64,000 nucleotides of DNA from AWTP1-13 sp963840075 (GTDB lineage: Bacteria > Pseudomonadota > Alphaproteobacteria > Rhizobiales > Hyphomicrobiaceae): assembly GCA_963840075.1 (NCBI GenBank), contig CAWIXS010000017.1, positions 124,001 through 188,000 of the forward strand. Reading direction: 5' to 3'. Each line of letters begins with the position of its first letter. Positions within the stretch are counted from its first letter, which is position 1. The notes beneath the pieces are model-generated. The model saw only the letters and a list, made by a program, of their open reading frames with translations, searched no databases and was not told the origin of the DNA. Positions 36,962 through 49,292 of this stretch are shown one piece after another. A program made the translations under genes and the position numbers.

Positions 36962-37786
36962 ATGGCCAATCTCGACATGGCGCGCGGCCAGCCGCGCGAG
37001 AGCAGGATCAAGCTGCACGGGCCCGACGCCTTCCGCGGCATGCACAAGGCCGGGCAGCTCGCCGCGGAGGCGCTCGACATGCTGGTCGGGCACGTCGAGC
37101 CGGGCGTCACGACCGAGCATCTCGACGACCTGGTGGTGGAGTACGCGCTCGCGCGCGGGGCCATCCCTGCCCCGCTCAACTACCGGGGGTTTCCGAAGTC
37201 GATCTGCACCTCGGTCAACCACGTGGTGTGCCACGGCATCCCCAACTCCAAGCCCCTGAAGGACGGCGACATCATCAACATCGACGTGACCCTGGTTCTC
37301 GACGGCTGGCACGGCGATACCAGCCGCATGTACGCCGTCGGCCATATCTCGCGCCGCGCCGAGCGGCTGATCGAGGTCACCTACGAGGCCCTGTTGCTGG
37401 GTGTGGCCGCCGTCAAGCCCGGGCACACCACCGGCCACATCGGCGCTGCCATCCAGCGCTACGCGGAGGGCGAGCGCTGCAGCGTGGTGCGCGACTTCTG
37501 CGGCCACGGCCTGGGCCGGGTGTTCCACGACCGGCCCAACATTCTGCACTACGGCGAGCCCGGCGAGGGGGTGGTGCTGGAGCCCGGCATGTTCTTCACC
37601 ATCGAGCCCATGATCAACCTGGGCAAGCAGCACGTGAAGATCCTGGCCGACGGCTGGACGGCGGTGACCCGCGACCGCGAGCTCTCCGCTCAGTTCGAGC
37701 ACACCGTCGGCGTGACGGAGGCCGGCTGCGAGATCTTCACCCTGTCGCCCGGAGGCCTGCAGCGGCCGCCCTATCGGACCTCCTGA
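36962..37786 (+). CDS. map: Type I methionyl aminopeptidase
   Basis: This 274-residue enzyme removes the initiator Met from new proteins. The five pita-bread metal ligands are all visible: Asp108 (INIDVT), Asp119 (HGDTSRM), His182 (CGHGLG), Glu215 (FFTIEPM) and Glu246 (QFEHTVGV); His91 in VCHGIP is the usual catalytic partner. The length is normal for bacterial type I enzymes. radC follows after 21 bases on the same strand, a conserved alphaproteobacterial order. Confidence 0.96.
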   Translation: MANLDMARGQPRESRIKLHGPDAFRGMHKAGQLAAEALDMLVGHVEPGVTTEHLDDLVVEYALARGAIPAPLNYRGFPKSICTSVNHVVCHGIPNSKPLKDGDIINIDVTLVLDGWHGDTSRMYAVGHISRRAERLIEVTYEALLLGVAAVKPGHTTGHIGAAIQRYAEGERCSVVRDFCGHGLGRVFHDRPNILHYGEPGEGVVLEPGMFFTIEPMINLGKQHVKILADGWTAVTRDRELSAQFEHTVGVTEAGCEIFTLSPGGLQRPPYRTS

Positions 37787-37807
37787 TCGCCTGCAAAGGG
37801 GGAGTGC

Positions 37808-38566
37808 ATGAGCCGCGGACTGAAGGACGTCACCGTCTCCCCGGACCTCTTCGTGCGAGAGGTGCCGCAGCAGGGCGCGCGTCGTCGGACGGCGGCGCAG
37901 CACGAGGGACATCGTCAGAGGCTCAAGGACCGTTTCACCGACGGCGGGCCCGAGGCGCTGCCCGACTACGAGCTCCTGGAGCTCCTGCTCTTCAGCGCCA
38001 TCCCGCGCCGTGATACCAAGTCGCTCGCCAAGGACCTCCTGAAGAGGTTCAACGATTCTTTCGCCGAGGTCATCAACGCGCCGCCCGAGCGCTTGAAGGA
38101 GGTGGAGGGGATCGGCGATGTCGCCGTCCGGCATCTGCAGATCGTGCGTGCAGCGGCTCTGCGCCTCATGGAGGTCAACATCAAGGGGCGCGATGCCCTC
38201 ACGTCCTGGGACGCGGTGGTAGGGTTCTGCCGTGCGGAGATCGGCTTCGAGGCGACCGAGCGGTTCCACGTCCTGTTCCTCGACAAGAAGAACCGTCTCA
38301 TCGCCCACGAGCAGCATCAGCACGGAACGGTGGACCACACGCCCGCCTACCCGCGCGAGGTCGTGAAGCGGGCGCTCGAGCTGGCGGCGACCGCCGTCAT
38401 CCTGGTGCACAACCATCCCTCGGGCGATCCCACCCCGTCGCGAGCGGACATCGAGATGACGAAGCTGATCGTGGAGGCCGCCAAGCCGCTCAACATCACC
38501 GTCCACGACCACCTGATCGTGGGCCGCCAAGGGCACAAGAGCCTCAGGGAAATGCGGCTCATGTGA
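37808..38566 (+). CDS. radC: RadC family JAB/MPN-domain protein
   Basis: This 252-residue protein has an N-terminal helix-hairpin-helix region (DYELLELLLFSAIPRRDTK ... LKEVEGIGDVAV) and a C-terminal JAB/MPN metalloprotease-like domain. The HNHPSGDPTPSRAD motif (201-214) supplies two His and one Asp ligands. Despite the name, a DNA repair role is not established for the family. It lies 21 bases after map and may be cotranscribed. Confidence 0.94.
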   Translation: MSRGLKDVTVSPDLFVREVPQQGARRRTAAQHEGHRQRLKDRFTDGGPEALPDYELLELLLFSAIPRRDTKSLAKDLLKRFNDSFAEVINAPPERLKEVEGIGDVAVRHLQIVRAAALRLMEVNIKGRDALTSWDAVVGFCRAEIGFEATERFHVLFLDKKNRLIAHEQHQHGTVDHTPAYPREVVKRALELAATAVILVHNHPSGDPTPSRADIEMTKLIVEAAKPLNITVHDHLIVGRQGHKSLREMRLM

Positions 38567-38787
38567 GCTCGCGGGCGATTTGCGGGAAGCACCGGACCCT
38601 GCGCTCGGGCCAACTGCCGCGACGGTCCGGCTTGGGCTTTGGCATGGCCTGGATCGTGCAGTCACTCCTGCGCTACATTGACCACTGCATTGCGCCCGCC
38701 GTATAGCCTACCCTGTGCGGTTCGGGATTCGTTCTCTCCGACGCCCGCCTCCGAGGGAAGATCACAGCCAGGACAGCCCGCTCAGCC

Positions 38788-39750
38788 ATGACGACGAAGC
38801 ATGCCAAAGTACTGATCCTTGGCTCCGGACCCGCAGGCTACACCGCCGCCATCTATGCGGCCAGAGCAATGCTCAAACCGGTGGTCATCCAGGGCAGCCA
38901 GCCCGGCGGCCAGATGACCATCACCACCGACGTGGAGAACTACCCGGGCTTCGCCGAGGTCATCCAGGGTCCCTGGCTGATGGAGCAGATGCGCGCCCAG
39001 GCCGAGCACGTGGGGACCGAGATGGTCATGGACCTGATCGCCAAGGTGGACCTCGAGGCGCGGCCCATCCGCCTCGAGGGAGACTCGGGCGATGTCTACA
39101 CCTGCGATGCCCTGATCATTGCCACCGGCGCGCAGGCGCGCTGGCTGGGTCTTCCTTCCGAGGAGAGGTTCAAGGGCTACGGCGTGTCCGCCTGCGCCAC
39201 CTGTGACGGGTTCTTCTACAAGAGCAAGCGCGTGGCGGTGATCGGCGGAGGCAACACTGCGGTGGAGGAGGCGCTGTTCCTCACCAACTTCGCGGAGAAG
39301 GTCATCGTCGTGCACCGGCGCGACAGCTTCCGGGCAGAGAAGATCCTGCAGGAGCGGCTGTTCAAGAACCCGAGGGTCGAGGTGGTCTGGAATTCGGTGC
39401 TGGAGGAGGTGCTGGGCTCGGGCGACCCCAGGACCGTCAGCGGCGCCGTCATCAAGAACGTCGCGGCCGGCGAGACGACAAGGATCGACCTCGACGGCGT
39501 GTTCATCGCCATCGGCCACGCCCCCGCCACCGAGCTGTTCAAGGGGCAGCTCGAGATGACACCGTCGGGCTACCTCGTCACTGCGCCCGACTCCACCCGC
39601 ACCTCGATCCCCGGCGTGTTCGCCGCCGGCGACGTGAAGGACGAGGTGTTCCGTCAGGCCGTGACCGCCGCCGGGATGGGGTGCATGGCCGCGCTCGAGG
39701 CAGAGCGCTATCTAGCCAGGGTTGAAAGCGTCGCAGCGGCCGCCGAGTAG
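38788..39750 (+). CDS. trxB: Thioredoxin-disulfide reductase
   Basis: This 320-residue NADPH-dependent flavoenzyme reduces thioredoxin. FAD-binding GSGPAGYTAAIYAAR lies at about 12-26, the redox-active CATC at 136-139 (SACATCDGFFYK), the NADPH-binding GGGNTAVEEALFL at about 154-166, and the final FAD motif GVFAAGDVKDEVFRQ. The length is typical. The LysR gene follows closely, as in rhizobial genomes where trxB neighbours lsrB. Confidence 0.96.
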   Translation: MTTKHAKVLILGSGPAGYTAAIYAARAMLKPVVIQGSQPGGQMTITTDVENYPGFAEVIQGPWLMEQMRAQAEHVGTEMVMDLIAKVDLEARPIRLEGDSGDVYTCDALIIATGAQARWLGLPSEERFKGYGVSACATCDGFFYKSKRVAVIGGGNTAVEEALFLTNFAEKVIVVHRRDSFRAEKILQERLFKNPRVEVVWNSVLEEVLGSGDPRTVSGAVIKNVAAGETTRIDLDGVFIAIGHAPATELFKGQLEMTPSGYLVTAPDSTRTSIPGVFAAGDVKDEVFRQAVTAAGMGCMAALEAERYLARVESVAAAAE

Positions 39751-39802
39751 GCGGCGGTCGCATACATCCATCGTTGCCGTCCGTCACAAGAACCGCACGT
39801 CC

Positions 39803-40693
39803 ATGGACTGGGACAAGCTACGTATCTTCCATGCCGCCGCCGAGGCCGGCAGCTTCACGCATGCGGGGGAGGCCTTGCGCATGAGCCAATCGGCGGTCAG
39901 CCGGCAGGTCTCCGCGCTCGAGAAGGAGCTCAAGGTCGCGCTCTTCCACCGCCATGCGCGCGGGCTCGTGCTGACCGAGCAGGGCGAGATGCTCTACGGC
40001 ACCGCCACCGAGATCATGAGCAAGCTCTCCACCGCGGAGACGCTGCTCACCGACACCACCACCAAGCCCTCGGGCGACCTCAGAGTCACGGCCCCGATCG
40101 GGCTCGGGACCGTCTGGATCACGCAGCGACTGCGCGAGTTCTTCGAGCTCTATCCCGAGATCCGCATCGAGCTGATCCTGAGCGACGAGCAGATCGCCAT
40201 CGCCATGCGCGCGGCCGACGTTGCCATCTGGACCGCGGAGCCGCAGCAGAGCGAGCTGATCCGGCGCAGGCTCTTCACCATGAAGATCCACGCCTACGCG
40301 TCGGCCCAGTACATCCGCCGCTATGGGGCACCGCAGTCTGTGAACGACCTCGACAACCACTCCATCGTCTCCTACAGCGGCACGCCCGCGCCGCATCTCT
40401 CCGCGGTCCGCTGGCTGGAGATCGCGGGGCTCGACGGCAAGAGCCCACGCAAGCCGGCGTTCTGCGCCAACAGCGTGATCGCCATGAAGTATGCGATCCG
40501 GGCGGGGATCGGCATCGGGCTCATCCCCGACTATCTGATTGAGGAGGACGCGGAGCTGGTCCCGGTTCTGCGCGAGGCCGACCTGCCCACGGTGCCGATC
40601 TACTTCGTGCTCCCGGAGGAGCTGAAGACCGCCAAGAAGGTGCAGGTATTCCGGGATTTCCTGGTCGCCAAGGCGCGACACTGGAAGTTCTGA
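39803..40693 (+). CDS. lsrB: LysR-type regulator, LsrB/VtlR-like
   Basis: This 296-residue regulator starts at ATG 39803 with MDWDKLRIFHAAAEAGSFTH and then AGEALRMSQSAVSRQVSALE. That is the winged-helix region, very close to rhizobial LsrB and Brucella VtlR. LFHRHARGLVLTEQGE follows, and then the periplasmic-binding-like effector domain. Known LsrB/VtlR proteins control envelope and redox genes and, in several Rhizobiales, activate AbcR-type small RNAs encoded nearby. Here a strong small-RNA candidate lies about 160 bases downstream, and trxB is directly upstream, matching that context. Confidence 0.85.
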   Translation: MDWDKLRIFHAAAEAGSFTHAGEALRMSQSAVSRQVSALEKELKVALFHRHARGLVLTEQGEMLYGTATEIMSKLSTAETLLTDTTTKPSGDLRVTAPIGLGTVWITQRLREFFELYPEIRIELILSDEQIAIAMRAADVAIWTAEPQQSELIRRRLFTMKIHAYASAQYIRRYGAPQSVNDLDNHSIVSYSGTPAPHLSAVRWLEIAGLDGKSPRKPAFCANSVIAMKYAIRAGIGIGLIPDYLIEEDAELVPVLREADLPTVPIYFVLPEELKTAKKVQVFRDFLVAKARHWKF

Positions 40694-40699
40694 GATGAG

Positions 40700-40772
40700 G
40701 ATTAGGGATTAGGGATCAGGGATTGATGGAGATCGCATATCCCAGATCCCTGATCCCCGATCGCCAATCCCC
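40700..40772. repeat. GATTAGGGATCAGGGATT...GATCCCTGATCCCC inverted repeat
   Basis: GGGATTAGGGATCAGGGATT on the left pairs with AGATCCCTGATCCCC and CCAATCCCC on the right. It lies directly after the lsrB stop and may end that transcript before the small-RNA gene. Confidence 0.65.
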
Positions 40773-40849
40773 AAAGAGCCATGCACCAGCGCATGGCTCG
40801 CATGCCCCCTTTCCGGCTACCCAATGCACGCTGCGGTTGCTCATAGTGA

Positions 40850-40966
40850 GTGCAGCTGTGACGGACAGCTTTGAAGGCTGCTACCCTCCCTTCGATGCCT
40901 TCAAACCGCCTTCGGGCGGACGACCTGACTGACAACCGGGCCTTCTGGGCCCGGTTTCTTTTCTTG
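40850..40966 (+). ncRNA. Candidate trans-acting small RNA next to lsrB (AbcR-like)
   Basis: Three consecutive hairpins occupy an intergenic stretch. Hairpin 1 has a perfect 9-bp stem (TTTGAAGGC at 40870-40878, GCCTTCAAA at 40897-40905) with an 18-base loop TGCTACCCTCCCTTCGAT exposing CCCTCCC, complementary to a ribosome-binding site. Hairpin 2 is CCGCC-TTCG-GGCGG (40906-40919). Hairpin 3 is the terminator at 40934-40956 with a T-rich tail. The CU-rich loop plus terminator is the layout of alphaproteobacterial AbcR/alpha-r15 RNAs, and the adjacent LsrB-type regulator is the known activator of such RNAs in relatives. The 5' end is a guess. A possible LysR box T-N11-A is at 40837-40849. Confidence 0.6.
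40934..40966 (+). terminator. Rho-independent terminator of the small-RNA candidate
   Basis: AACCGGGCC (40934-40942) pairs perfectly with GGCCCGGTT (40948-40956) and is followed by TCTTTTCTT. This is one of the best intrinsic terminators in the window. Confidence 0.8.
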
Positions 40967-41262
40967 GCGTGCGTGTTGCAGGCTCAAGGCGCCATTCGCG
41001 CTGCGGAGGCCAGCTGGGGCCACCTCGGCCGGGGGTAGCCAAGGTACCGGCGACGCCGCGAGCTCGAGGCCAGCCCTCTCCGGGCGCCCGCAAACGCCAT
41101 CCTGGAAGCGCCTTCGGACTCCAGGGTCGGGCAGGAGGCGAGCCCTGTCGGGATTGATGCAGCAACGGAGCGCGCGCCATGCACGGGCGAGGCGGCTCCC
41201 CTCGCCCGTGCCTTGCCTTGCACGATCAACACGCGATCGACGCCCGCTGGCGAGCGCGCCGG

Positions 41263-43863
<2,601 letters not shown>

Positions 43864-44053
43864 GGCCATCCCTCCTCAGCACGGATGTTCCGCCCCTAAT
43901 GGGCGCGGCAACGCCGTCGTTTGACAGGAATCAAACTCTCGATCCGGCTGCGGGACCCGAACGTGGCATCCTTTGGTCGAATCTCACGCACATATAGTGC
44001 GGCCCCAATACGCCAAAAAGGCCGTCTAGACTAACAACCCATGGGAAAAAACC

Positions 44054-44851
44054 ATGAGATCGCCGATGCAGACCCCCGAGCGCCCGGCCGGGCACGTGAG
44101 CACGCTTTATCGCTATCCCGTCAAGGGGCTGACGCCCGAGCCGCTCGAGAGCGTGCAGCTCGCGCCCGGTGAGACCCTGCCCTTCGACCGCGCCTGGGCC
44201 ATCGAGAACGGGCCAGGCCGCTTCGACCCCGATGTCCCGCGCCACCTGGCCAAGATCAACTTCCTGATGCTGATGCGCGACGAGCGGCTCGCCACGCTGA
44301 GGAGCCGCTTCGACGAGGCGACGCAGACGCTGACCATCGCGCGCGGCGGCAAGCCCGTGGTGAGCGGACGGCTCGACACTCCGCTCGGCCGGCAGCTGAT
44401 CGAGCAGTTCATCGCCGCCTACATGAAGGCGGAGCTGCGCGGGGCGCCGAAGATCGTGCACGCGCCCGGCCACAGCTTCTCCGACGTGGCCGCGAAGTGC
44501 GTGCACATCGTCAACCTGGCGAGCGTGCGCGAGCTGGAGCGCTCGGTGGGCCGCAAGGTCGACCCGCTGCGCTTCCGCGCCAATGTCTATATCGATGGGC
44601 TGGCGCCGTGGGCGGAGCTCGCGTGGCTCGACCGCGAGATCGGCATCGGCGCGGCGAGACTGCGGGGGTTCGCCCGCACCAAGCGCTGCGACGCCACCAA
44701 CGTCGACCCTGAGACGGGCGCCCGCGACCTGGCAATCCCGGCCACGCTGACGCGCGCCTGGGGCCACCAGGACTTCGGCATCTACGCGACGGTCGTTGCC
44801 GGGGGCAGGATCCGGATCGGCGACGAGTTGGCGGTTCCAGTCAACGCGTGA
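44054..44851 (+). CDS. MOSC domain-containing protein (YcbX-like)
   Basis: This 265-residue protein has an N-terminal beta-barrel (MOSC_N: VSTLYRYPVKGLTPEPLESV, LPFDRAWAIENG) and a C-terminal MOSC domain (DPLRFRANVYIDGLAPWAEL, then TKRCDATNVDPETGARD with the conserved Cys that contacts molybdenum cofactor or sulfur). YcbX-type proteins reduce N-hydroxylated compounds with the molybdenum cofactor. There is no fused ferredoxin domain, so an external electron donor is needed. ATG 44066 is an alternative start. Confidence 0.87.
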   Translation: MRSPMQTPERPAGHVSTLYRYPVKGLTPEPLESVQLAPGETLPFDRAWAIENGPGRFDPDVPRHLAKINFLMLMRDERLATLRSRFDEATQTLTIARGGKPVVSGRLDTPLGRQLIEQFIAAYMKAELRGAPKIVHAPGHSFSDVAAKCVHIVNLASVRELERSVGRKVDPLRFRANVYIDGLAPWAELAWLDREIGIGAARLRGFARTKRCDATNVDPETGARDLAIPATLTRAWGHQDFGIYATVVAGGRIRIGDELAVPVNA

Positions 44852-45267
44852 GAGCGCGCACTTTGGTCAGCAGCGCTGCCACCGCAGAGAGGTGGCCCGG
44901 GTCCCCGCCTGCGCGGGGATGACGTTGCGGCGTGGTGATGCGCTTCCCACCGGATCGATCACGCGTCGTGGTGCGCTTACGTCCGATCACGAGGCATCTG
45001 AGCTCGCCCGACACACCATGCCGCGGTGGGGCTTGCGCTCCGCTGCGAGGGGTGCTGGAGGGATGCGAGCGGGGCGTCACGCAGTTGCAGGCGGTCACGT
45101 GGGCCAACCCGGCCACCAGTGCGTGGCGCTGGAGGGCGCGGCCCTGCGTTGCGGCCCGGATGCGGGAAGCACCGCGAGCGGAGCGCTCGAGATCCGCGTC
45201 AACTGATGGAGCCCGTTGCAGCCGGTGCAATGCGGCTTCGCTACGTTCGCTCGCTAACGCCGCGCCA
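44852..45267. other. Intergenic, repeat fragments only
   Basis: GGGTCCCCGCCTGCGCGGGG followed by ATGACG at about 44898-44924 is a member of the GTCATCCCC-type repeat family. The remainder (44930-45267) has several open frames but no recognisable protein family or RNA. Confidence 0.55.
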
Positions 45268-46068
45268 TCAATCGTTCGACGGCTCGCCCTTGCCGGACTC
45301 GCCGCCGTTCTCGGTGCTGCGGGTACGGCGTACCGGGCGGCGCAGGAACTCGGGCTGCTCGTGCGGCTGCTGGAAGCGGTCGCGGCGCCGCGGCTCCCCG
45401 CCGGCATCCGCCTCCCGCTCACGCTCGGGAGCGCGCTCCCGCTCAGGGGCGCGATCCTGCGGCTCGGGCCGCACGTCAGACTGAGGCGTGCGGTCGCGAT
45501 CGCCGCGGTCGCCGCGGTCGCTGAAGCCATGGCGCTCGCCGCGGTCGGCATAACGGGGCCGGTTCTGATCGCGCCGGAACGGCCGGTCTTGCCGATCCTG
45601 CCGGTCCGGGCGGCCGCCGCCGTGCTCGCCGCCCTGCGGCCGTGGTTGCTGGTGGCTGGGCTGCTGCGCCTGCGGCACCATGGGCTGCCCAAAGCCGTCG
45701 TCGAGCCCCAGGTCCACCTGATCGTCGCCGAAGTCGTCGAGACCCTCGCCCAACTCGCCCGGAACGCGCATGCGCTGGCCGCCGCCGTTCATGCCGCCCT
45801 CGCCCGGCTGATTGAGCTGCTCGCGGTAGGCCATGATGATGCGGCTGTAGTGCTCGGCGTGCTGCAGGTAGTTCTCGGCCAGCACCGGATCTCCGGTCGA
45901 CTGGGCGTCGCGCGCGAGCGAGATGTACTTTTCGGCAATGTGTGCCGGAGTGCCGCGGATCTTCACGTCCGGGCCGTTCGATTCGAAGCTGCGCGACAGC
46001 GGATTGTGGTGGCCTTTGCGATTGTTGCTCCGGCCACGTCCGCGGCGGTTCTGTTGTCCTTGCCTCAC
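45268..46068 (-). CDS. DUF4167 domain-containing protein
   Basis: The product has 266 residues. The N-terminal conserved part, MRQGQQNRRGRGRSNNRKGH then TPAHIAEKYISLARDAQSTG and DPVLAENYLQHAEHYSRII, is the DUF4167 domain typical of alphaproteobacteria. The rest is low complexity, rich in Arg, Asp, Gln and Gly (RGDRGDRDRT, PERERAPERERE), likely disordered and RNA-binding in character. It lies between clpB and prmC as in related genomes. The function is not established. Confidence 0.92.
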   Translation of the reverse strand: MRQGQQNRRGRGRSNNRKGHHNPLSRSFESNGPDVKIRGTPAHIAEKYISLARDAQSTGDPVLAENYLQHAEHYSRIIMAYREQLNQPGEGGMNGGGQRMRVPGELGEGLDDFGDDQVDLGLDDGFGQPMVPQAQQPSHQQPRPQGGEHGGGRPDRQDRQDRPFRRDQNRPRYADRGERHGFSDRGDRGDRDRTPQSDVRPEPQDRAPERERAPEREREADAGGEPRRRDRFQQPHEQPEFLRRPVRRTRSTENGGESGKGEPSND

Positions 46069-46484
46069 TGACTTAAGGGCTCCCGTCCTACTTCAACCAT
46101 TCTCTCCACCCGCGCGCCGCGGATGGCTGTTGCCACTGCGCAAGCATTACTCCGCTGAGCAGTCCCATTTGAGCAGTCCCATTTGAGCAGTCCCGGTGCG
46201 TCGCTCACTCGCGAGCGGAGCGTTCGGCCAGAGCGGCGATCACGGCTTCGACCTCTTTCCGCGCCGGCCCAACGCGCGGCCATCAGCGCTACGGCTCGGC
46301 AAGTCACGCCATCAATGCTTCTCGTGGGCGGCTAGTGGTGCTGACGATACGCCTGTTGCGCGCAATCGTGCGCATCGCGCCAAGCATCCACACCTTCGTT
46401 AGCAAAAACGATCGAGGGCCAGACACGCGGTCGATTCCACTGATCGCGAGCGTACCGCGCCCGCCAGCAGAATCCAAGGGCTTT
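46069..46484. other. Intergenic with a 14-bp tandem repeat
   Basis: No gene is recognised. GAGCAGTCCCATTT occurs twice in full and once in part at 46157-46194. The region lies between prmC and the DUF4167 gene, both on the reverse strand, so it may carry the DUF4167 promoter. Confidence 0.6.
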
Positions 46485-47364
46485 CTATGCATGCGCCCCG
46501 TCTCGTGTTTTGACTGCAACACAGCGTCGCTTTCCGGCGACATCCCGGTGGGCTCGCGTCTGCTGCGCCATTCCGGAGAACATCGACACGACCGCGTCGG
46601 CCTGATCGTAGCCGACCTCCATGACAACCCAGCCATGCGGCACAACGCCGAGACTCCCCGCCGCCAGCCGCCGGTACACGGCCAAGCCGTCGGTACCGCC
46701 ATCGAGCGCAATGCGGGGATCGAAGTTGCGAACCTCGGCCTCCAGGTGCTCGATCTCGCTGCTACGCACGTAAGGGGGGTTGGCAACCAACATGTGGAAA
46801 GGGCCGGCGGCGGATTCAAGGAGGTCCGTCAGCAGCCAGGACGCGCGCTGGGCCACACCCAGGCGCTCCGCATTCGCGCGTGCGACATCGAGCGCCTCGG
46901 CACTGATGTCGGCTCCAGTGCCGCTTGCGCTTTCCAGCTCGCACAGAAGTGTGAGGAGAAGGCAGCCGGAGCCGGTGCCGACATCGAGGATGCGCGGCCG
47001 CTCCCACCCTTCCTCGGCGGCAATCTCGAGCGCTGCTGCAATTAACGTCTCGGTCTCGGGCCGAGGGTCCAGCGTCGCCGGCGTAATGCCAAACGAGCGG
47101 CCCCAGAAATCGCGCCGACCGAGGATGCGCGAGACCGGCTCGTGGTTGGCGCGCCGCGCGATCGAGCGGGCGAGGGTTGCCGCTTCGGCGCCGGTCAACG
47201 GCCGCTCCGGCTCGCGCAGGAGCGCTGCAGGCGACGCGTCGAGCACGGCGGCAAGGAGGCGGCGCACATCGCCGCCGGCGCCTTCGATGCCGCAGCGGGA
47301 GAGCGCGGCCGTCGCCTCGCGCAGGGCGGCGGCGACGGTGCGCGGCCGCCCGGAGAGCCCGGGA

Positions 47365-47378
<14 letters not shown>
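46485..47378 (-). CDS. prmC: Peptide chain release factor N5-glutamine methyltransferase
   Basis: This 297-residue SAM-dependent enzyme methylates the GGQ glutamine of release factors. It has an N-terminal helical substrate-recognition domain, GRRDFWGRSFGITPATLDPR with the RPETE motif, the SAM loop LDVGTGSGCLLLTLL (131-145) and the catalytic NPPYV (200-204). Its start overlaps the end of prfA by 14 bases, so the enzyme and its substrate are translationally coupled. The C-terminal end (RDVAGKRRCVAVK) is typical. Confidence 0.95.
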
Positions 47379-48459
<1,081 letters not shown>

Positions 48460-48544
48460 AACGTGCTGAAGGTCGAGTGTCGGAGCCTGTGGGTTGGTCG
48501 GGAGCGCGCTTCAGGAACTCCATCCAATGGGGCTCGAGCGGCCA

Positions 48545-49202
48545 CTACCGGGGCTTTGTCGGCAATTTGTCGACCTTTCGCAACCCGGGGTCGCCGACGT
48601 CGATCCACCTCAGGCCGTTGTCGCGCGGGGCCGAGTATAGCACGAGTGCGTCGAGCCCTGCACGCGCAAGCTCGGCGAGGGAGGGCGGCAACGCAGAAAG
48701 CGCCCGGTAGAAGGGCGCCGGCGTGGTGCTCGCCAGGTACAGGAGGCCGCCGGCGAGGATCGGCGGAAGGCTCAGAATCAAGAGCTTGCGGATGCCGCGC
48801 CCGCGACCGCTGCGGCGCGGTGCCGAGGCGCGCGGACGTTCCTTGCGCAGCGCGGGCGGCGGCGGGCCCACAGGACGGGACGGCGGTGGAGCGTCACCGG
48901 CCTGCAGCAGCTGCTGGATGCGCCACAGCAAGGGCTCCGGATCGAGGCGCAGGAGCTCGCAATAGCCGCGCACGATGCGCATCGTCTCGGGCCAGGGCGG
49001 CAGCGCCGAGACGGCGCCCAGCTCCAGGTCCTCGATGGTGGCCGGCGTGGTTGCAGAGACGTCTGGCAATGGCCTCGCGGGTTAGCCGCGTGGCCGTGCG
49101 CATATTGCGGAAAAAGTGGGCGATCTGAGGATCGTGACCGCGCGATGCCGCCCCCTGCGAGCGGGCATCTCGCGACCCAGCCGCCGGTTGCCTGATACGC
49201 AT
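48545..49202 (-). pseudogene. Frameshifted helix-turn-helix protein with a C-terminal membrane anchor
   Basis: From ATG 49202 one frame gives PQIAHFFRNMRTATRLTREA followed by IARRL, the first half of a HTH domain. After CGTCTC near 49070 the frame breaks and the next frame continues ATTPATIEDLELGAVSALPP, then WPETMRIVRGYCELLRLDPE, a basic Pro-rich linker, one membrane helix (LLILSLPPILAGGLLYLAS) and a short outer part. Together they form one RodZ/DUF4115-like protein. One base in the TGCA after CTC is surplus. Either the gene is broken, the frameshift is used, or it is a sequencing error. A TTG start at 49069 could still yield the membrane half. Confidence 0.68.
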
Positions 49203-49292
49203 GACGAATCCAGGCCGCCCCCTTCGCATCACTTCTCTAGCAAACTCGCGACAGTCTCAAAACAGGCATATTCGGCGCCAGCGGGGCCGACC

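Noticed and set aside
43864..44053. Heat-shock (RpoH) promoter before clpB
   Set aside because: Expected from biology, but only weak matches (TTTTTG then TATATG at 17 bases) were found and no clear CTTG...CCTAT pair, so it was not listed as a feature.
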